Assembly (NCBI GenBank): GCA_949295935.1
Contig: CASFMW010000022.1
Span: 1 to 33,036 of the forward strand
DNA: 33,036 bases
Direction of reading: 5' to 3'
From: an uncultured Pseudomonadota bacterium
Lineage (GTDB): Bacteria; Pseudomonadota; Alphaproteobacteria; RF32; CAG-239
Made by a program: the position numbers and the translations under genes. The notes beneath the pieces are model-generated. The model had not been told where the DNA came from and did no database searches. It saw only the letters and a program-made list of their open reading frames with translations. Shown piece by piece: positions 24,733-33,036 of the stretch (its first letter is position 1; the number at the start of each line of letters is the position of its first letter).

Positions 24733-25473
24733 TTAATATCCTCTCTCGATGGTGTTGATTAAATCATCTAGCAGGCTGCTGGCGCCGATGCGGAAGTTTT
24801 TTGGGGTTATCCATTTATAGCCCATAATGCTGTTGGCTAAAATCAGGTATTGTTTGGCATCATCCGTGGTCTTTATGCCGCCAGAGGCCTTAAACCCGAT
24901 GTTTCGTTTGCCGGAGGCAATGGTTTCAAGAATGGTATTGGCGGCCTCAGGCGTGGCTGAGGTTTTGGTCTTTCCGGTTGAGGTTTTAACAAAGGAGGCC
25001 CCTTGATCGACGCAGAGTTTGGCGGCTGCTGCGATTTGAGAATAATGTGGCATTTCTCCGCTTTCGATAATGATTTTCAGCGGTGTTTTTTTTGGATTTA
25101 TTCGGTTTTTTATGACGGAAAAAAAATGGTTAACCGCATCTTGGTTTCCGCTTAAAAAATCTTTATAAGGTAAAACAGCGTCGATTTCATCAGCTCCGGC
25201 CTCTAGGGCAAAGTCAAGCTCTTCTTGAAGTTTTTCGGGTTTGTGGTTGCCCTCGGGAAAGTTTATGACTGTGGCAACTTTAATTCCCGTGCCGTCTAAA
25301 TAAGTTTTAGCCGCTTTTACGAATCTCGGATAAACGCAGACGGCGGCAACTTTGCCGTAAGGAGTTGTGGCGCGGGCGCAAAGTTTTTGAATGGTTACAT
25401 CGGTGTCTTTGTCACTTAAAGAAGTTAAGTCTAACAGTCCGATTAATATCTTGGCGGCAGTTACATTATCCAT
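24733..25473 (-). CDS. deoC: Deoxyribose-phosphate aldolase DeoC
   Basis: DeoC is a class I aldolase that cleaves 2-deoxyribose-5-phosphate to glyceraldehyde-3-phosphate and acetaldehyde. Active-site residues can be placed: Schiff-base K163 in FVKTSTGK, K195 in GFKASGGI and D98 in DEIDAVLPY, corresponding to K167, K201 and D102 of E. coli. The length of 246 residues is normal. It overlaps the upstream purine nucleoside phosphorylase gene by 8 nt and is directly followed by deoA, so it sits in the middle of the salvage operon. Confidence 0.96.
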   Translation of the reverse strand: MDNVTAAKILIGLLDLTSLSDKDTDVTIQKLCARATTPYGKVAAVCVYPRFVKAAKTYLDGTGIKVATVINFPEGNHKPEKLQEELDFALEAGADEIDAVLPYKDFLSGNQDAVNHFFSVIKNRINPKKTPLKIIIESGEMPHYSQIAAAAKLCVDQGASFVKTSTGKTKTSATPEAANTILETIASGKRNIGFKASGGIKTTDDAKQYLILANSIMGYKWITPKNFRIGASSLLDDLINTIERGY

Positions 25474-26281
25474 TGGCTTTGCTCTCCAAATATTTTTTGA
25501 TGAGGGTTTGTAATTTGCCAGCGGCTTCTTGAGCTTGATTTAGGGTTTCTTCATGACTTTGGGTGCCGCTTTTTAAGCCGGTTCCGAGGTTGGTGATGAC
25601 AGATATGCCCAAGACTTTAATACCGCAATGGACGGCGCAGATAACCTCGGGTACGGTTGACATGCCGACAGCATCGCCGCCCAAAGTTTTTATGGCGCGG
25701 ATTTCGGCCGGTGTTTCAAAGCAAGGGCCGAGCGAAAGAAAGTAAACGCCCTCGTGGAGTTTGATGTGTTCTTTTTGGGCGATGGTTTTTATTTTATCTC
25801 TTATGTCAGAATCGTAGGCATTGCTCATATCGGGAAAGCGTGGGCCGTATTTTTCATCATCATGGCCGAACAGCGGATTTGGTGTGTTTAGGCCGATGTG
25901 GTCACTTATTAGCATGAGCGAGCCGGCAGGCATGTCTTCATGCAAAGAGCCGGCAGCGTTGGTGATGATTAATTCTTCAATGCCTAGTAGTTTTAAGCAG
26001 GTGATGACTTTGTTGATTGTTGCTGGTGGGTGGCCTTCGTATAAATGGAAGCGACCTTGCATGCACAAAACCTCTTGTCCGCCTAAGCTGCCGATAATGA
26101 GTTTGCCTTGATGTCCGGCGACAGTGCTTTGCGGAAAGCCGGTTATTTCTTGATAAGGAATTGTTAGCGAATCTTTAATTTCATTAGCCAAGCCGCCCAG
26201 GCCGCTGCCTAAGATAATTCCTATTTTGGGTGCTCGATTGCCAATTTTTTTTCTGATTTCAGAGGCTATGTTTTCAATCAT
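25466..26281 (-). CDS. punA: Purine nucleoside phosphorylase, trimeric type
   Basis: It splits purine (deoxy)nucleosides with phosphate to base and (deoxy)ribose-1-phosphate. The low-molecular-mass (trimeric) family is recognised by GSGLGG (25-30), VAGHQGK, GRFHLYEG (76-83), NAAG (108-111), GPCFETPAEIR and AVGMSTVPEV. An asparagine follows SVIT in SVITN, as in enzymes preferring 6-oxopurines such as guanosine and inosine, whereas MTA phosphorylases have Asp there. It has 271 residues. It overlaps cdd by 8 nt at its start and deoC by 8 nt at its end. Confidence 0.94.
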   Translation of the reverse strand: MIENIASEIRKKIGNRAPKIGIILGSGLGGLANEIKDSLTIPYQEITGFPQSTVAGHQGKLIIGSLGGQEVLCMQGRFHLYEGHPPATINKVITCLKLLGIEELIITNAAGSLHEDMPAGSLMLISDHIGLNTPNPLFGHDDEKYGPRFPDMSNAYDSDIRDKIKTIAQKEHIKLHEGVYFLSLGPCFETPAEIRAIKTLGGDAVGMSTVPEVICAVHCGIKVLGISVITNLGTGLKSGTQSHEETLNQAQEAAGKLQTLIKKYLESKANG

Positions 26282-26678
26282 GCTTTAGGTCCTTTTCAGC
26301 GAATCCGTGAGGAAGCAGCTCGGCTAAAGACAGCGTTTGCTTGATGCCGCTTTTGTCGGCTAAAAAAATGGTGGTGTTTTCATCAGAAAATTCTTGTATT
26401 CTTTGAAGGCAGGCGCCACAGGGTTTGATTAAGTCTTTTCCTTCAGCTAAAATCAGAATCGCTTTTATTTTTTTTCCGCCGCCGGTTATCATCGCTCCTA
26501 TTGCATTTTGTTCAGCGCAACTGCCGCAGGGATAAGATACGTTTTCAACATTGCAACCGGTGTAAATGTTGCCGTCGGTTGACAATATGGCCGCGCCAAC
26601 ATAGAAGTTTGAGTAAGGGGCGTAGGCTCTTTCAAAGCCTGTTAATGCCGCTTGGTGCAGTTCTTTTATTTTATCCAT
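26274..26678 (-). CDS. cdd: Cytidine deaminase
   Basis: It deaminates cytidine and deoxycytidine to uridine and deoxyuridine, feeding the phosphorylase downstream. The zinc site is the small-tetramer type: SCAEQNAI (C54, catalytic E56) and PCGAC (C87, C90), with FYVGAAI and GCNVENVSY forming the substrate pocket. At 134 residues it is a typical T-CDA. AAGGAG about 8 nt before the ATG is the best ribosome binding site in this operon, fitting its place as the first gene. It is divergent from the AsmA gene. Confidence 0.96.
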   Translation of the reverse strand: MDKIKELHQAALTGFERAYAPYSNFYVGAAILSTDGNIYTGCNVENVSYPCGSCAEQNAIGAMITGGGKKIKAILILAEGKDLIKPCGACLQRIQEFSDENTTIFLADKSGIKQTLSLAELLPHGFAEKDLKHD

Positions 26679-26792
26679 TTTCCTGCTCCTTATCTGAGGT
26701 TTATTAATTAAATCTTTATGCTTTTGAGTATAAATTACTTTTATAAATTATCAAAGGTTATTTATATTGTTCAGAAAAAGAGGAGTATAACT

Positions 26793-29700
26793 TTGAAAAA
26801 AATTCTGCTTATTCTGCTTGGTCTCGTTTTGCTGATGATTATCGGCTTGGTGACTTATGTTTCTATGATTGATTGGAATGAGCATAAGGGTAGAATCGCG
26901 TCTTCTCTTTCTGAACTGACCGGTAAAAAAGTGGTGTTTAATGGGCCGCTTTCGGTTTCTTTGTTGCCATCGCCGCAAATTCATGCAACGCAAGTGCAAG
27001 TGTTTAATGGAAGTGGTGATTATGCCAAAAAGCCGTTGGCCGACATTAAAGAGCTTTCTGCAAAAATTACCTTCTCTTCTTTGTTTGGCGGTGATTTTGA
27101 TATCAGTCGTGTGTCGCTGTTGGAGCCTGAGATTACTTTTGAGGTGGCTTCTGATGGTACTTTGAATTGGGCATCCGGCGGCCAGAAGTTTCAGGAAGAT
27201 AATATTCGGCAGATGCAAATTAGTTTGGATAGCGTGACGCTTGAAAATGCTAAGCTCCATTTTCTTTATCCGCAGATGAAGATTGATACCGTCTTGTCAA
27301 ACCTTAATGCAGAGATTATTGCAGAGACGGTCTTTGGGCCTTATCGTATTGAGGGAAGTTATACCAAAGGAGAGAATCCGGAAGGATTTGCCGTTTCTAT
27401 CGGGCAGATCGCCGAGAATATTGCAACCTCGATAAATTTGGCCATTAATTTTCCGACGACAAAGTCTTATGCTCGTTTTGACGGAACAGTTTATTTCAGA
27501 GACAGAAAAATCTTGGGTAATATCATTGCAGAATCTGAACAACCGGTCGATTTTGCCAAAGATATGTTCCAGCTTGATTTGGATAAAGCTTTGAACCAAA
27601 AGTTTGCTCTTACGGCTGCGGTTGATTCCGGTTTGGAGAAAATGACACTTTCAAATGTGGTGATTAAATATGGTAAAACCAGCGGGGCCGGAAATGTTTT
27701 GATTCCGCTTCCGACAGAACAGAGTAATGTTTATTATCCTCGTGTTGAGGTGGCCTTTAATATGACGGATTTTGATTTGGATTTGCCGTTTTCTTTATTA
27801 AAGTCGGCATTAAAAGATTATCCGAAGAATCCGCTTTCTGATGTTCGTTTAGGATTTGATTTGATTGGTGATGTAAAGGCTTTGAAGTCTTATTATAAAA
27901 ATCAGACAATTAATGATTTGGCTGTGAGTTTTGATGTGAAAAACGGGCAGCTTCTTTTACGCGGACTTAAAGGCAAGGTCTTTAATGATACAACCTTTAA
28001 CCTTAACGGTTCTGCAGAAATTGTTGACGGTTTTATTGATTTTGAAGCAACTCCTTCTTTTGAAACATCGGAGTTTTCAAAGGTTTTGGAGTGGTTGGGC
28101 TATGCACCTCGCCAAGTGGCGCCGGCAACATATCAAAAGGCATCTGCAGAAGCAGTTGTTAAAGGAAAAGATAATCAAATTTATATTTCGTCTTTGGCAT
28201 TGTTTGTTGACAATATGTTTTTTTCGGGTGATGCTGGAATTGTGCTGGGCGATACAGTTGACTCTATGTGGGTTATCAATGCCGACAATATTAATTTTGA
28301 TAATTATGTTTCTCCGTTGGCAGAAGCTGATGCTCAAAAAACTTTTAGTGAAAAGCTTGGGCTCTTGTTTAAAGACTTGGATGTTTTGAATTCTCACAAT
28401 CTTAATGTTGTGTTTAATCTGAACAAAGGAATTTTCAGAAGTGTTCCTTTTGAAGGGGTAAAAGCAGATTTTCAGCTGAGTGGCGGAAAAATGTTGCTTA
28501 ATAATTTTGAAGTTTCAAATGTTTATGATTCTTCTTTGCTGTTGTCCGGTGGTGTTGGCGGTTTTGGAACAGAGCCGGCTGTGGAAGGTTTGCAATATGA
28601 TTTTGTTTCTAAGAATTTTTCTGCATTGTCTGAAAAGTTAGGTCTTTTTGTAGCACCGAATTTGTTGTCGAAGGTTAAAGAATTATCTTCTAAGGGTGTT
28701 GTTTCCGGAAATATGCAGTATTTGGCTGTTAAAACCGAAAGTGAGGCCGATAAAAATAAAATAAATTATTCCGGAGTGATTGATTTTTCTTCAGAAAAAT
28801 CGCTTTGGGATGGCGAACTGGAAGTTCAGAGTTCTGACTTTGTGAAGATGCTTAATAACTTTGGTATTGCATATTCTCCGCAGGCATTCTCTCTTGGCTT
28901 GTTTAATGCTAAAGGAGATTTCAGAGGTGCTCTTGACAATTTTAAGTCAGAGAAACTTAATCTTAATGTCGGAGCAAATAGCTTTGACGGAGCCGTTGCT
29001 TATGATGCAACCAGCGGGCGCCCAAAACTGACCTTGAATGGAAAAATCAATCGTTTTGAGACAAGCCGTTTTATGCCGGAAAATAATGCGAAGGCTCAGG
29101 TGTCTTTTCAGAATAATGGTGGGGTGGTGAACTTTTTAACCAAGCCGTCTTGGCGTAAGGTTCCGTTTAATCTTATGCCATTAACCAAGATGGATGTTTT
29201 TGCTGATTTGACCATTGATGAATTGTTATTGCAAAACATTAAAGTTTCTTCGGCGGCTGTTAAATTGGCCTTAAATGGTGGTAAGTTTGCAGTGCAATCG
29301 TTTAGTGGTGATTTTGCAAGTGGACAGGTTTTAGCTAATGGAGAACTCTCTCTTGGTGTGAAGCCAGACATTAGCTTTAATTTGGAAGGAAAAAATCTTC
29401 TTATGTCGGCGCTGGGGTTGGGCGGAAAGCTGTTTGCCATTCGTGATGGAAATTTGAACTTTCGTTTTAATGGGAAATCAAATTTGGTGTCGGAATATGA
29501 TTTTTATGAAGGTTTGAACGGAACGCTTTTCTTTGATCTTTCAGATGTAACCGTACGTGGTTGGAATTTGTGGAAGATTAAAGACGATATCAGCAAAAGA
29601 ACTTCTGCAAGCGGCTTAAAAGAAGTTGTTCTAGAAAATTTGCAGAGTGGCTCAACGCGCTTTGATACGATAAAAGGAAATTTAAAACTTGAAAAAGGAA

Positions 29701-30956
29701 CGTATTTGGCAGAAAATTTTGTTCTTGACGGTAGTTTAGCATTACTTAAAGTAAAAGCTGATGGTAATTTTATGTCATGGGAAGGTAACGGGGCGTTTAG
29801 TGTTTCTTGGAAGGAAAAAATTTCTCCTTTTTCCTTTATGTGGAATGGAAGTCTTGAGAACCCACAGGTAAATGTTGATGTGTCGGTTTTGACAAATGAG
29901 TTTGATGCTCGTAATGCTCAACTTGAAGCAGAGCGAAAAGCCAAAGAAAAAGAAGCTCAAGATGCCATGAAAGCTCGCTTTGATGAGCAAGTTAAGCAGA
30001 CAAAATCATTAAAATCTGAGTTTGATAAGCAGATATTGCCGAAGTTTGATGAGGCCTCAAAAATGGCGGAGGAAATGTCATACAAGCGTTCTTATGATGC
30101 TTTGAAGAAAAAGATTGATACTGCAGTGGGGCTCTTAGATGAGGCTGCTGCTTTGGCTCTTTCTCCTCAGATTTCTGACAAATTGACCACGTCTATTGCT
30201 GAGAAAAATAAAAAGGTTGCATCAGAAGTGGCCGGTTACCAAAAAGAACTTGATGATTTGTATTTGTCGGAAGTTAAGCAGCGTCTTGAAAAACATAATG
30301 AGATGTTTAAGCTTGCTTATGAAAATGTAAATTCTCAAGTTGATGATTTTAATAAAAAGTTGCAGGCGTTTAGGCCAAGACTGATGGCTAGCGAGAGCAT
30401 TGTTGTTCTTGAAAATGATGATGAGATTAAAAAGCTTAATTCTAAATTGAGCGATAAGATGATGCAGTTGTCAACTTTGCATCAAAAGTCTTTAGATGCT
30501 TATAATTTGGTGGCTACGCAGAATGATACTTCTGTACTGGAACGCGTTGTTGTTATTTTGAAAAATAACCATGCTTCAGTTCAAGGCGAACAACAAGAAA
30601 TTTCTTCTTTGATCTCTCAGATGTTAGAAAAAGCAGAGCAGATTACGGCGGCTGAAGAACAGGCGGCATTTTTACGGCGGCAAGAGGCTGAACGTAAGAA
30701 AAAAGTGGAAGAAGCAACCGGTACAATTGCTAATGCAGACGGTAAAGTTAAAACTATTGTGCCTGATATTCAAAAAATAGAGCAAGCAGAAGCTGAAATC
30801 AGTCAGGAAAAGCGTGTCGTGTTGGATTTTTCCGATGATAAGGAGAATAAGCCTAAAGAGGTTGTAGAGCGTAAGTTTTTATCTGTTCCGGCAAATGGTG
30901 AGGGTGAAGCTTCTGGCGTTAAAAAAACTGTGAGCGGCAAAATATCTCGCGATTAA
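26793..30956 (+). CDS. AsmA-family protein with long C-terminal helical tail
   Basis: AsmA-like proteins are large, inner-membrane anchored bridge-type proteins thought to help phospholipid or outer-membrane transport. An N-terminal transmembrane helix (about 2-24, KKILLILLGLVLLMIIG) leads to the AsmA domain (SELTGKKVVFNGPLSVSLLPSP), then long beta-rich repeats of hydrophobic strands to about residue 1030. From about 1035 to 1310 the sequence is strongly helical and charged, probably coiled coil, which is unusual for AsmA. The start is TTG at 26793 with GAGGAG 7 nt upstream; an ATG at 26718 would add 25 unconserved residues. Total 1387 residues. It may be co-transcribed with galU, as no terminator lies between. 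Confidence 0.88.
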   Translation: MKKILLILLGLVLLMIIGLVTYVSMIDWNEHKGRIASSLSELTGKKVVFNGPLSVSLLPSPQIHATQVQVFNGSGDYAKKPLADIKELSAKITFSSLFGGDFDISRVSLLEPEITFEVASDGTLNWASGGQKFQEDNIRQMQISLDSVTLENAKLHFLYPQMKIDTVLSNLNAEIIAETVFGPYRIEGSYTKGENPEGFAVSIGQIAENIATSINLAINFPTTKSYARFDGTVYFRDRKILGNIIAESEQPVDFAKDMFQLDLDKALNQKFALTAAVDSGLEKMTLSNVVIKYGKTSGAGNVLIPLPTEQSNVYYPRVEVAFNMTDFDLDLPFSLLKSALKDYPKNPLSDVRLGFDLIGDVKALKSYYKNQTINDLAVSFDVKNGQLLLRGLKGKVFNDTTFNLNGSAEIVDGFIDFEATPSFETSEFSKVLEWLGYAPRQVAPATYQKASAEAVVKGKDNQIYISSLALFVDNMFFSGDAGIVLGDTVDSMWVINADNINFDNYVSPLAEADAQKTFSEKLGLLFKDLDVLNSHNLNVVFNLNKGIFRSVPFEGVKADFQLSGGKMLLNNFEVSNVYDSSLLLSGGVGGFGTEPAVEGLQYDFVSKNFSALSEKLGLFVAPNLLSKVKELSSKGVVSGNMQYLAVKTESEADKNKINYSGVIDFSSEKSLWDGELEVQSSDFVKMLNNFGIAYSPQAFSLGLFNAKGDFRGALDNFKSEKLNLNVGANSFDGAVAYDATSGRPKLTLNGKINRFETSRFMPENNAKAQVSFQNNGGVVNFLTKPSWRKVPFNLMPLTKMDVFADLTIDELLLQNIKVSSAAVKLALNGGKFAVQSFSGDFASGQVLANGELSLGVKPDISFNLEGKNLLMSALGLGGKLFAIRDGNLNFRFNGKSNLVSEYDFYEGLNGTLFFDLSDVTVRGWNLWKIKDDISKRTSASGLKEVVLENLQSGSTRFDTIKGNLKLEKGTYLAENFVLDGSLALLKVKADGNFMSWEGNGAFSVSWKEKISPFSFMWNGSLENPQVNVDVSVLTNEFDARNAQLEAERKAKEKEAQDAMKARFDEQVKQTKSLKSEFDKQILPKFDEASKMAEEMSYKRSYDALKKKIDTAVGLLDEAAALALSPQISDKLTTSIAEKNKKVASEVAGYQKELDDLYLSEVKQRLEKHNEMFKLAYENVNSQVDDFNKKLQAFRPRLMASESIVVLENDDEIKKLNSKLSDKMMQLSTLHQKSLDAYNLVATQNDTSVLERVVVILKNNHASVQGEQQEISSLISQMLEKAEQITAAEEQAAFLRRQEAERKKKVEEATGTIANADGKVKTIVPDIQKIEQAEAEISQEKRVVLDFSDDKENKPKEVVERKFLSVPANGEGEASGVKKTVSGKISRD

Positions 30957-31020
30957 TGAAGCTGTGGCTTTTTTGGTATGAATGATTGTAATGCAATTTT
31001 TTTGTGTTATATTGTTTTAT

Positions 31021-31026
31021 TATAAT
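31021..31026 (+). promoter_or_regulatory. Possible -10 element upstream of galU
   Basis: A perfect TATAAT lies 21 bp before the galU ATG in AT-rich DNA. No convincing -35 is present at 16-18 nt (only TTTTTT), so this is weak. Confidence 0.3.
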
Positions 31027-31046
31027 GTTATTAAAGGAATAAAGCC

Positions 31047-31937
31047 ATGTTTGCCAAGCCAGAAGTTTGTATCTTGCCGGTTGCTGGTCTTTCAACCAGA
31101 AATTTGCCGGCAACAAAGGTTATTCATAAAGGTTTTTTAACACTTCATGGAAAACCGATTATTCAGTATGCAGTTGATGCTTGTAAAGAAATCGGAATTA
31201 AAGAAATTGTATTTATTTACAGCGATGAAATCGGTAAAGATTTGTTCGAGAATTATTTTTCTCCAAATGAAGCATTAGAAAATCATTTGCGGGTGCATAA
31301 TAAACATGACTTGCTTAAAATTGTGCAAGATATTGTTCCTGAAAATATGAAGTTTTCTTTTGCACGTCAGAGTGAACCTAAAGGAAACGGTCACGCTATT
31401 CTTATGGCAAAAGAGATTGTCGGTAAACGTGATTTTGTTGTCATGTGGCCTGATGATGTTTATATCAGCTATCATGGTCAGGGAATTCTTTCTCAATTGG
31501 TTGAGGTCTTTCAAGAAACCGGTGGTATGGTTGAAAATATTATGGAATTTCCTCGTGAACAGATGGTTCGTTATGGGGCTTTGGTCGGGGCTGTTCGTGC
31601 CGGAAGAATTGTAAAAGCTCAGGGCTTGGTTGAAAAGCCGTCGCTTGAAAATGTTCCTTCAAATTATGCCAGTATGGGGCCGTATATTTTGCCAAATGTT
31701 ATTATGGATATTTTGCCTGAAGTACGTAAAGGTAATAATGGTGAAATTAATCTGACCGATGCTATGGAGCTAGCCGCTCAACGTGGTGTGCCTTTGCATG
31801 GAGTATTGTGTGATGCTGTTCGTTTTGATTGCGGTACGGCAAAAGAGCTTGAAAAGTCAAATATATATTTATCATTGATGGCTGACAATGAGTTGCGGGC
31901 TTATACGCGCAAATTGCTCGATACCTTAATTGTGTAA
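31047..31937 (+). CDS. galU: UTP-glucose-1-phosphate uridylyltransferase (GalU), divergent
   Basis: GalU makes UDP-glucose from UTP and glucose-1-phosphate for cell-surface polysaccharides. The N-terminal nucleotide-binding loop is recognisable but altered: PVAGLSTRNLPATK (11-24) where the family has PVAGLGTR, and HKGFL where it has PKEML. The metal-binding aspartate in WPDDVY, the VEKP motif and the late RFDCGTAKELEKSN helix agree with the family. At 296 residues it has the usual length. AAAGGA is about 8 nt before the ATG. A different sugar-nucleotide specificity is possible. Confidence 0.85.
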   Translation: MFAKPEVCILPVAGLSTRNLPATKVIHKGFLTLHGKPIIQYAVDACKEIGIKEIVFIYSDEIGKDLFENYFSPNEALENHLRVHNKHDLLKIVQDIVPENMKFSFARQSEPKGNGHAILMAKEIVGKRDFVVMWPDDVYISYHGQGILSQLVEVFQETGGMVENIMEFPREQMVRYGALVGAVRAGRIVKAQGLVEKPSLENVPSNYASMGPYILPNVIMDILPEVRKGNNGEINLTDAMELAAQRGVPLHGVLCDAVRFDCGTAKELEKSNIYLSLMADNELRAYTRKLLDTLIV

Positions 31938-31956
31938 TCTGTTTGATACTTTTATC

Positions 31957-31987
31957 GACCTCGGCAAAATTGTCGAGGTCTTTTTTT
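31957..31987 (+). terminator. Intrinsic terminator of galU
   Basis: GACCTCG/CGAGGTC (31957-31963 with 31974-31980) is followed by seven U residues. The U run overlaps the stop codon of the convergent Cys-rich gene. Confidence 0.9.
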
Positions 31988-32330
31988 ATTCGCAAGAATA
32001 TTTTCCGCCGCAGCTTGCTCCGGTGTCTTTGCCCATTGAGGTACATTCTTCTGCCGTAAAGATATATTTATCAGGGCAGCAGCTTTGAAAATAGCTACTA
32101 TTGTATGGGCATGGGTAAGCGCCAATAAAGCCGGTTGGACAAGAGCTTATGGTGTAGCCTTCTTCTTCGCAAGGGTTGCTTTTTTGTGAATTGATGTTGT
32201 AAAAACTATCTGAACCGCGTTCGCCGCTAAAGGTAGCTCCTTTCTCTATTACAAAACGGACGTCAGCTTTAGATGAGATGGGCATACAAATAAGGGCAAG
32301 AGTGAGAATTTTTAAGAATATCTGTGGCAT
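31986..32330 (-). CDS. Secreted cysteine-rich small protein, unknown function
   Basis: A 114-residue protein with a clear Sec signal peptide (IFLKILTLALICMPISSKA), cleaved before DVRF. The mature part has eight cysteines, including SSCPTG, YPCPY and a CC pair, spaced as in disulfide-rich proteins, with few charged residues after about 55. No family is recognised with confidence. Export and the even cysteine count suggest an oxidised periplasmic, outer-membrane or secreted protein. AAGG lies 10 nt before the ATG. It is convergent with galU with almost no gap. Confidence 0.75.
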   Translation of the reverse strand: MPQIFLKILTLALICMPISSKADVRFVIEKGATFSGERGSDSFYNINSQKSNPCEEEGYTISSCPTGFIGAYPCPYNSSYFQSCCPDKYIFTAEECTSMGKDTGASCGGKYSCE

Positions 32331-32364
32331 TGCTATTGAACCTTAGGGAAGGGATTTTTCGCAT

Positions 32365-32395
32365 AAAAAGCTTCGGCACTTTATTGTCGAAGCTT
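32365..32395 (-). terminator. Intrinsic terminator of the DUF465 gene
   Basis: AAGCTTCG/CGAAGCTT (32368-32375 with 32388-32395, 12-nt loop). On the minus strand a short U run follows. It lies 29 bp after the DUF465 stop codon. Confidence 0.75.
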
Positions 32396-32424
32396 AAGGA
32401 GAAAGAAAAAATCATAAGCAGTGC

Positions 32425-32610
32425 TTATTGTCTTTCATGGATCTGAAGTGAAAGGCGCAGCAGAGCATCTTTTTGTTTTAACTTTTGTTTTTTCAATTCT
32501 TCAATTTTAATAAGATTTTTCCAGACATATTGCTCTTCTTTGCGGATTGCAGCATCAAGATAAGCGTGCTGGACTTTGAGGTTTTCTAAGCTGGTTTGAA
32601 CCGTAACCAT
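32425..32610 (-). CDS. DUF465 (YdcH-like) small coiled-coil protein
   Basis: A 61-residue protein of the DUF465 family, common in alphaproteobacteria. It begins with SLENLKVQHAYLDAAIRKEE and ends in the characteristic helix IEELKKQKLKQKDALLRL, forming a two-helix coiled coil. Its function is unknown. The ATG at 32610 (MVTVQTSL) has GGGAGG 5 nt upstream and starts the conserved part; the longer in-frame version to 32658 adds an unconserved leader and is rejected. It is a single gene with its own terminator. Confidence 0.85.
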   Translation of the reverse strand: MVTVQTSLENLKVQHAYLDAAIRKEEQYVWKNLIKIEELKKQKLKQKDALLRLSLQIHERQ

Positions 32611-32795
32611 AGTGGCCTCCCTCTCTCTGGTAAGTATAACAATTTTATTATAAAACATAATTTTTATTCTGCCAAGTGAAATCTTTTATCTTTTGTATAG
32701 TAAATTAGGCGAGGACGGAGCTATTTGATAATAAAATTTTAAGCATTAAAAGTTAAAATGTAACAAATAATTTACATTGATTGTACCAAAAACTA

Positions 32796-32824
32796 TTGAA
32801 AATAGACGAATTTTATGGTATTAG
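32796..32824 (+). promoter_or_regulatory. Candidate sigma-70 promoter of the last gene
   Basis: TTGAAA (32796-32801) and TATTAG (32819-32824) are separated by 17 nt, and lie 48 bp before the ATG at 32872. Confidence 0.45.
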
Positions 32825-32871
32825 TAAGTTATGGTACAAGTTTATAGAAATGCTTTCTGGAGGACAAGATA

Positions 32872-33036
32872 ATGGCAGAAAACGATAGCAATCAACCGAA
32901 AAATTTGGATGAGTGGTTGGCTCAGCATCCGGATTTAGATCCGAATTATGTTGCTTCTGTGCGATTGCGTGTTGATACGATTGGATTTGATTTAGATGAT
33001 GTAAACAAAAATTTTGCTGATTATCAAGCTCGTCAA
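32872..33036 (+). CDS. 5' part of an unidentified gene, cut by the window edge
   Basis: Fifty-five codons are visible, starting with MAENDSNQPKNLDEWLAQHP and running to the edge. The start is supported by GGAGG 8 nt upstream and by a candidate promoter. The segment is soluble, acidic and probably helical; no known domain is recognised. The rest of the gene lies outside the window, so its function cannot be judged. Confidence 0.75.
   Translation, partial: MAENDSNQPKNLDEWLAQHPDLDPNYVASVRLRVDTIGFDLDDVNKNFADYQARQ

Noticed and set aside
26751-27260. Minus-strand ORF at the start of the AsmA gene
   Set aside because: It is antisense to the conserved AsmA N-terminus, with no ribosome binding site or recognisable motif.

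Overview
The window looks like chromosomal DNA from an AT-rich alphaproteobacterium, probably an uncultured host-associated (gut-type) lineage. This rests on small families typical of alphaproteobacteria (DUF1150, DUF465), a PfkB-type adenosine kinase, an FdxA-like ferredoxin and candidate RpoH promoters at htpG and groESL. The lineage is inferred, not proven. Most genes are ordinary core genes in short transcription units, many closed by clear intrinsic terminators.

Layout. 1-190: edge of an unidentified minus-strand gene and the typA terminator. 191-2537: typA (minus) and a small membrane protein (plus). 2589-5160: a roughly 270-nt multi-hairpin RNA ending in an intrinsic terminator just upstream of a 672-residue orphan gene with unusual codon use. 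5162-6553: adenosine kinase and a ferredoxin (minus). 6691-8529: htpG. 8530-8982: a cluster of large palindromic repeats, a terminator and a relic coding tail. 8983-10462: a prepilin peptidase and a voltage-gated cation channel sharing a terminator. 10484-12590: groES-groEL. 12604-14393: infA, a DUF1150 protein, a cold-shock-domain protein, a secreted His-rich protein and a GNAT acetyltransferase. 14541-16340: lepA. 16340-17240: a second, larger array of the same palindromic repeats plus a second copy of the relic tail. 17276-21401: tolB, ruvX, a small membrane ORF, an N-acetylmuramoyl-L-alanine amidase coupled to a membrane TerB/J-domain protein. 21459-26678: a tightly overlapped nucleoside salvage operon, cdd-PNP-deoC-deoA-deoB-pgeF. 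26793-31987: a very large AsmA-family protein and a divergent GalU. 31986-33036: a Cys-rich secreted protein, a DUF465 protein and the start of an unidentified gene.

How the genes fit together. The six-gene operon takes nucleosides to free bases plus (deoxy)ribose-1-phosphate, then through DeoB and DeoC to glyceraldehyde-3-phosphate and acetaldehyde. Adenosine kinase offers a separate salvage route. htpG and groESL form a heat-shock set. TolB, the amidase, AsmA and GalU belong to envelope maintenance.

The least explained parts are (1) a family of about 120-bp palindromic elements whose arms differ between copies but keep their pairing, abutting the stop codons of htpG and lepA, and (2) the structured RNA whose last helix shares bases with a terminator in front of the orphan gene. 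A third oddity is a PgeF protein in which one of the three expected metal-ligand residues is valine.
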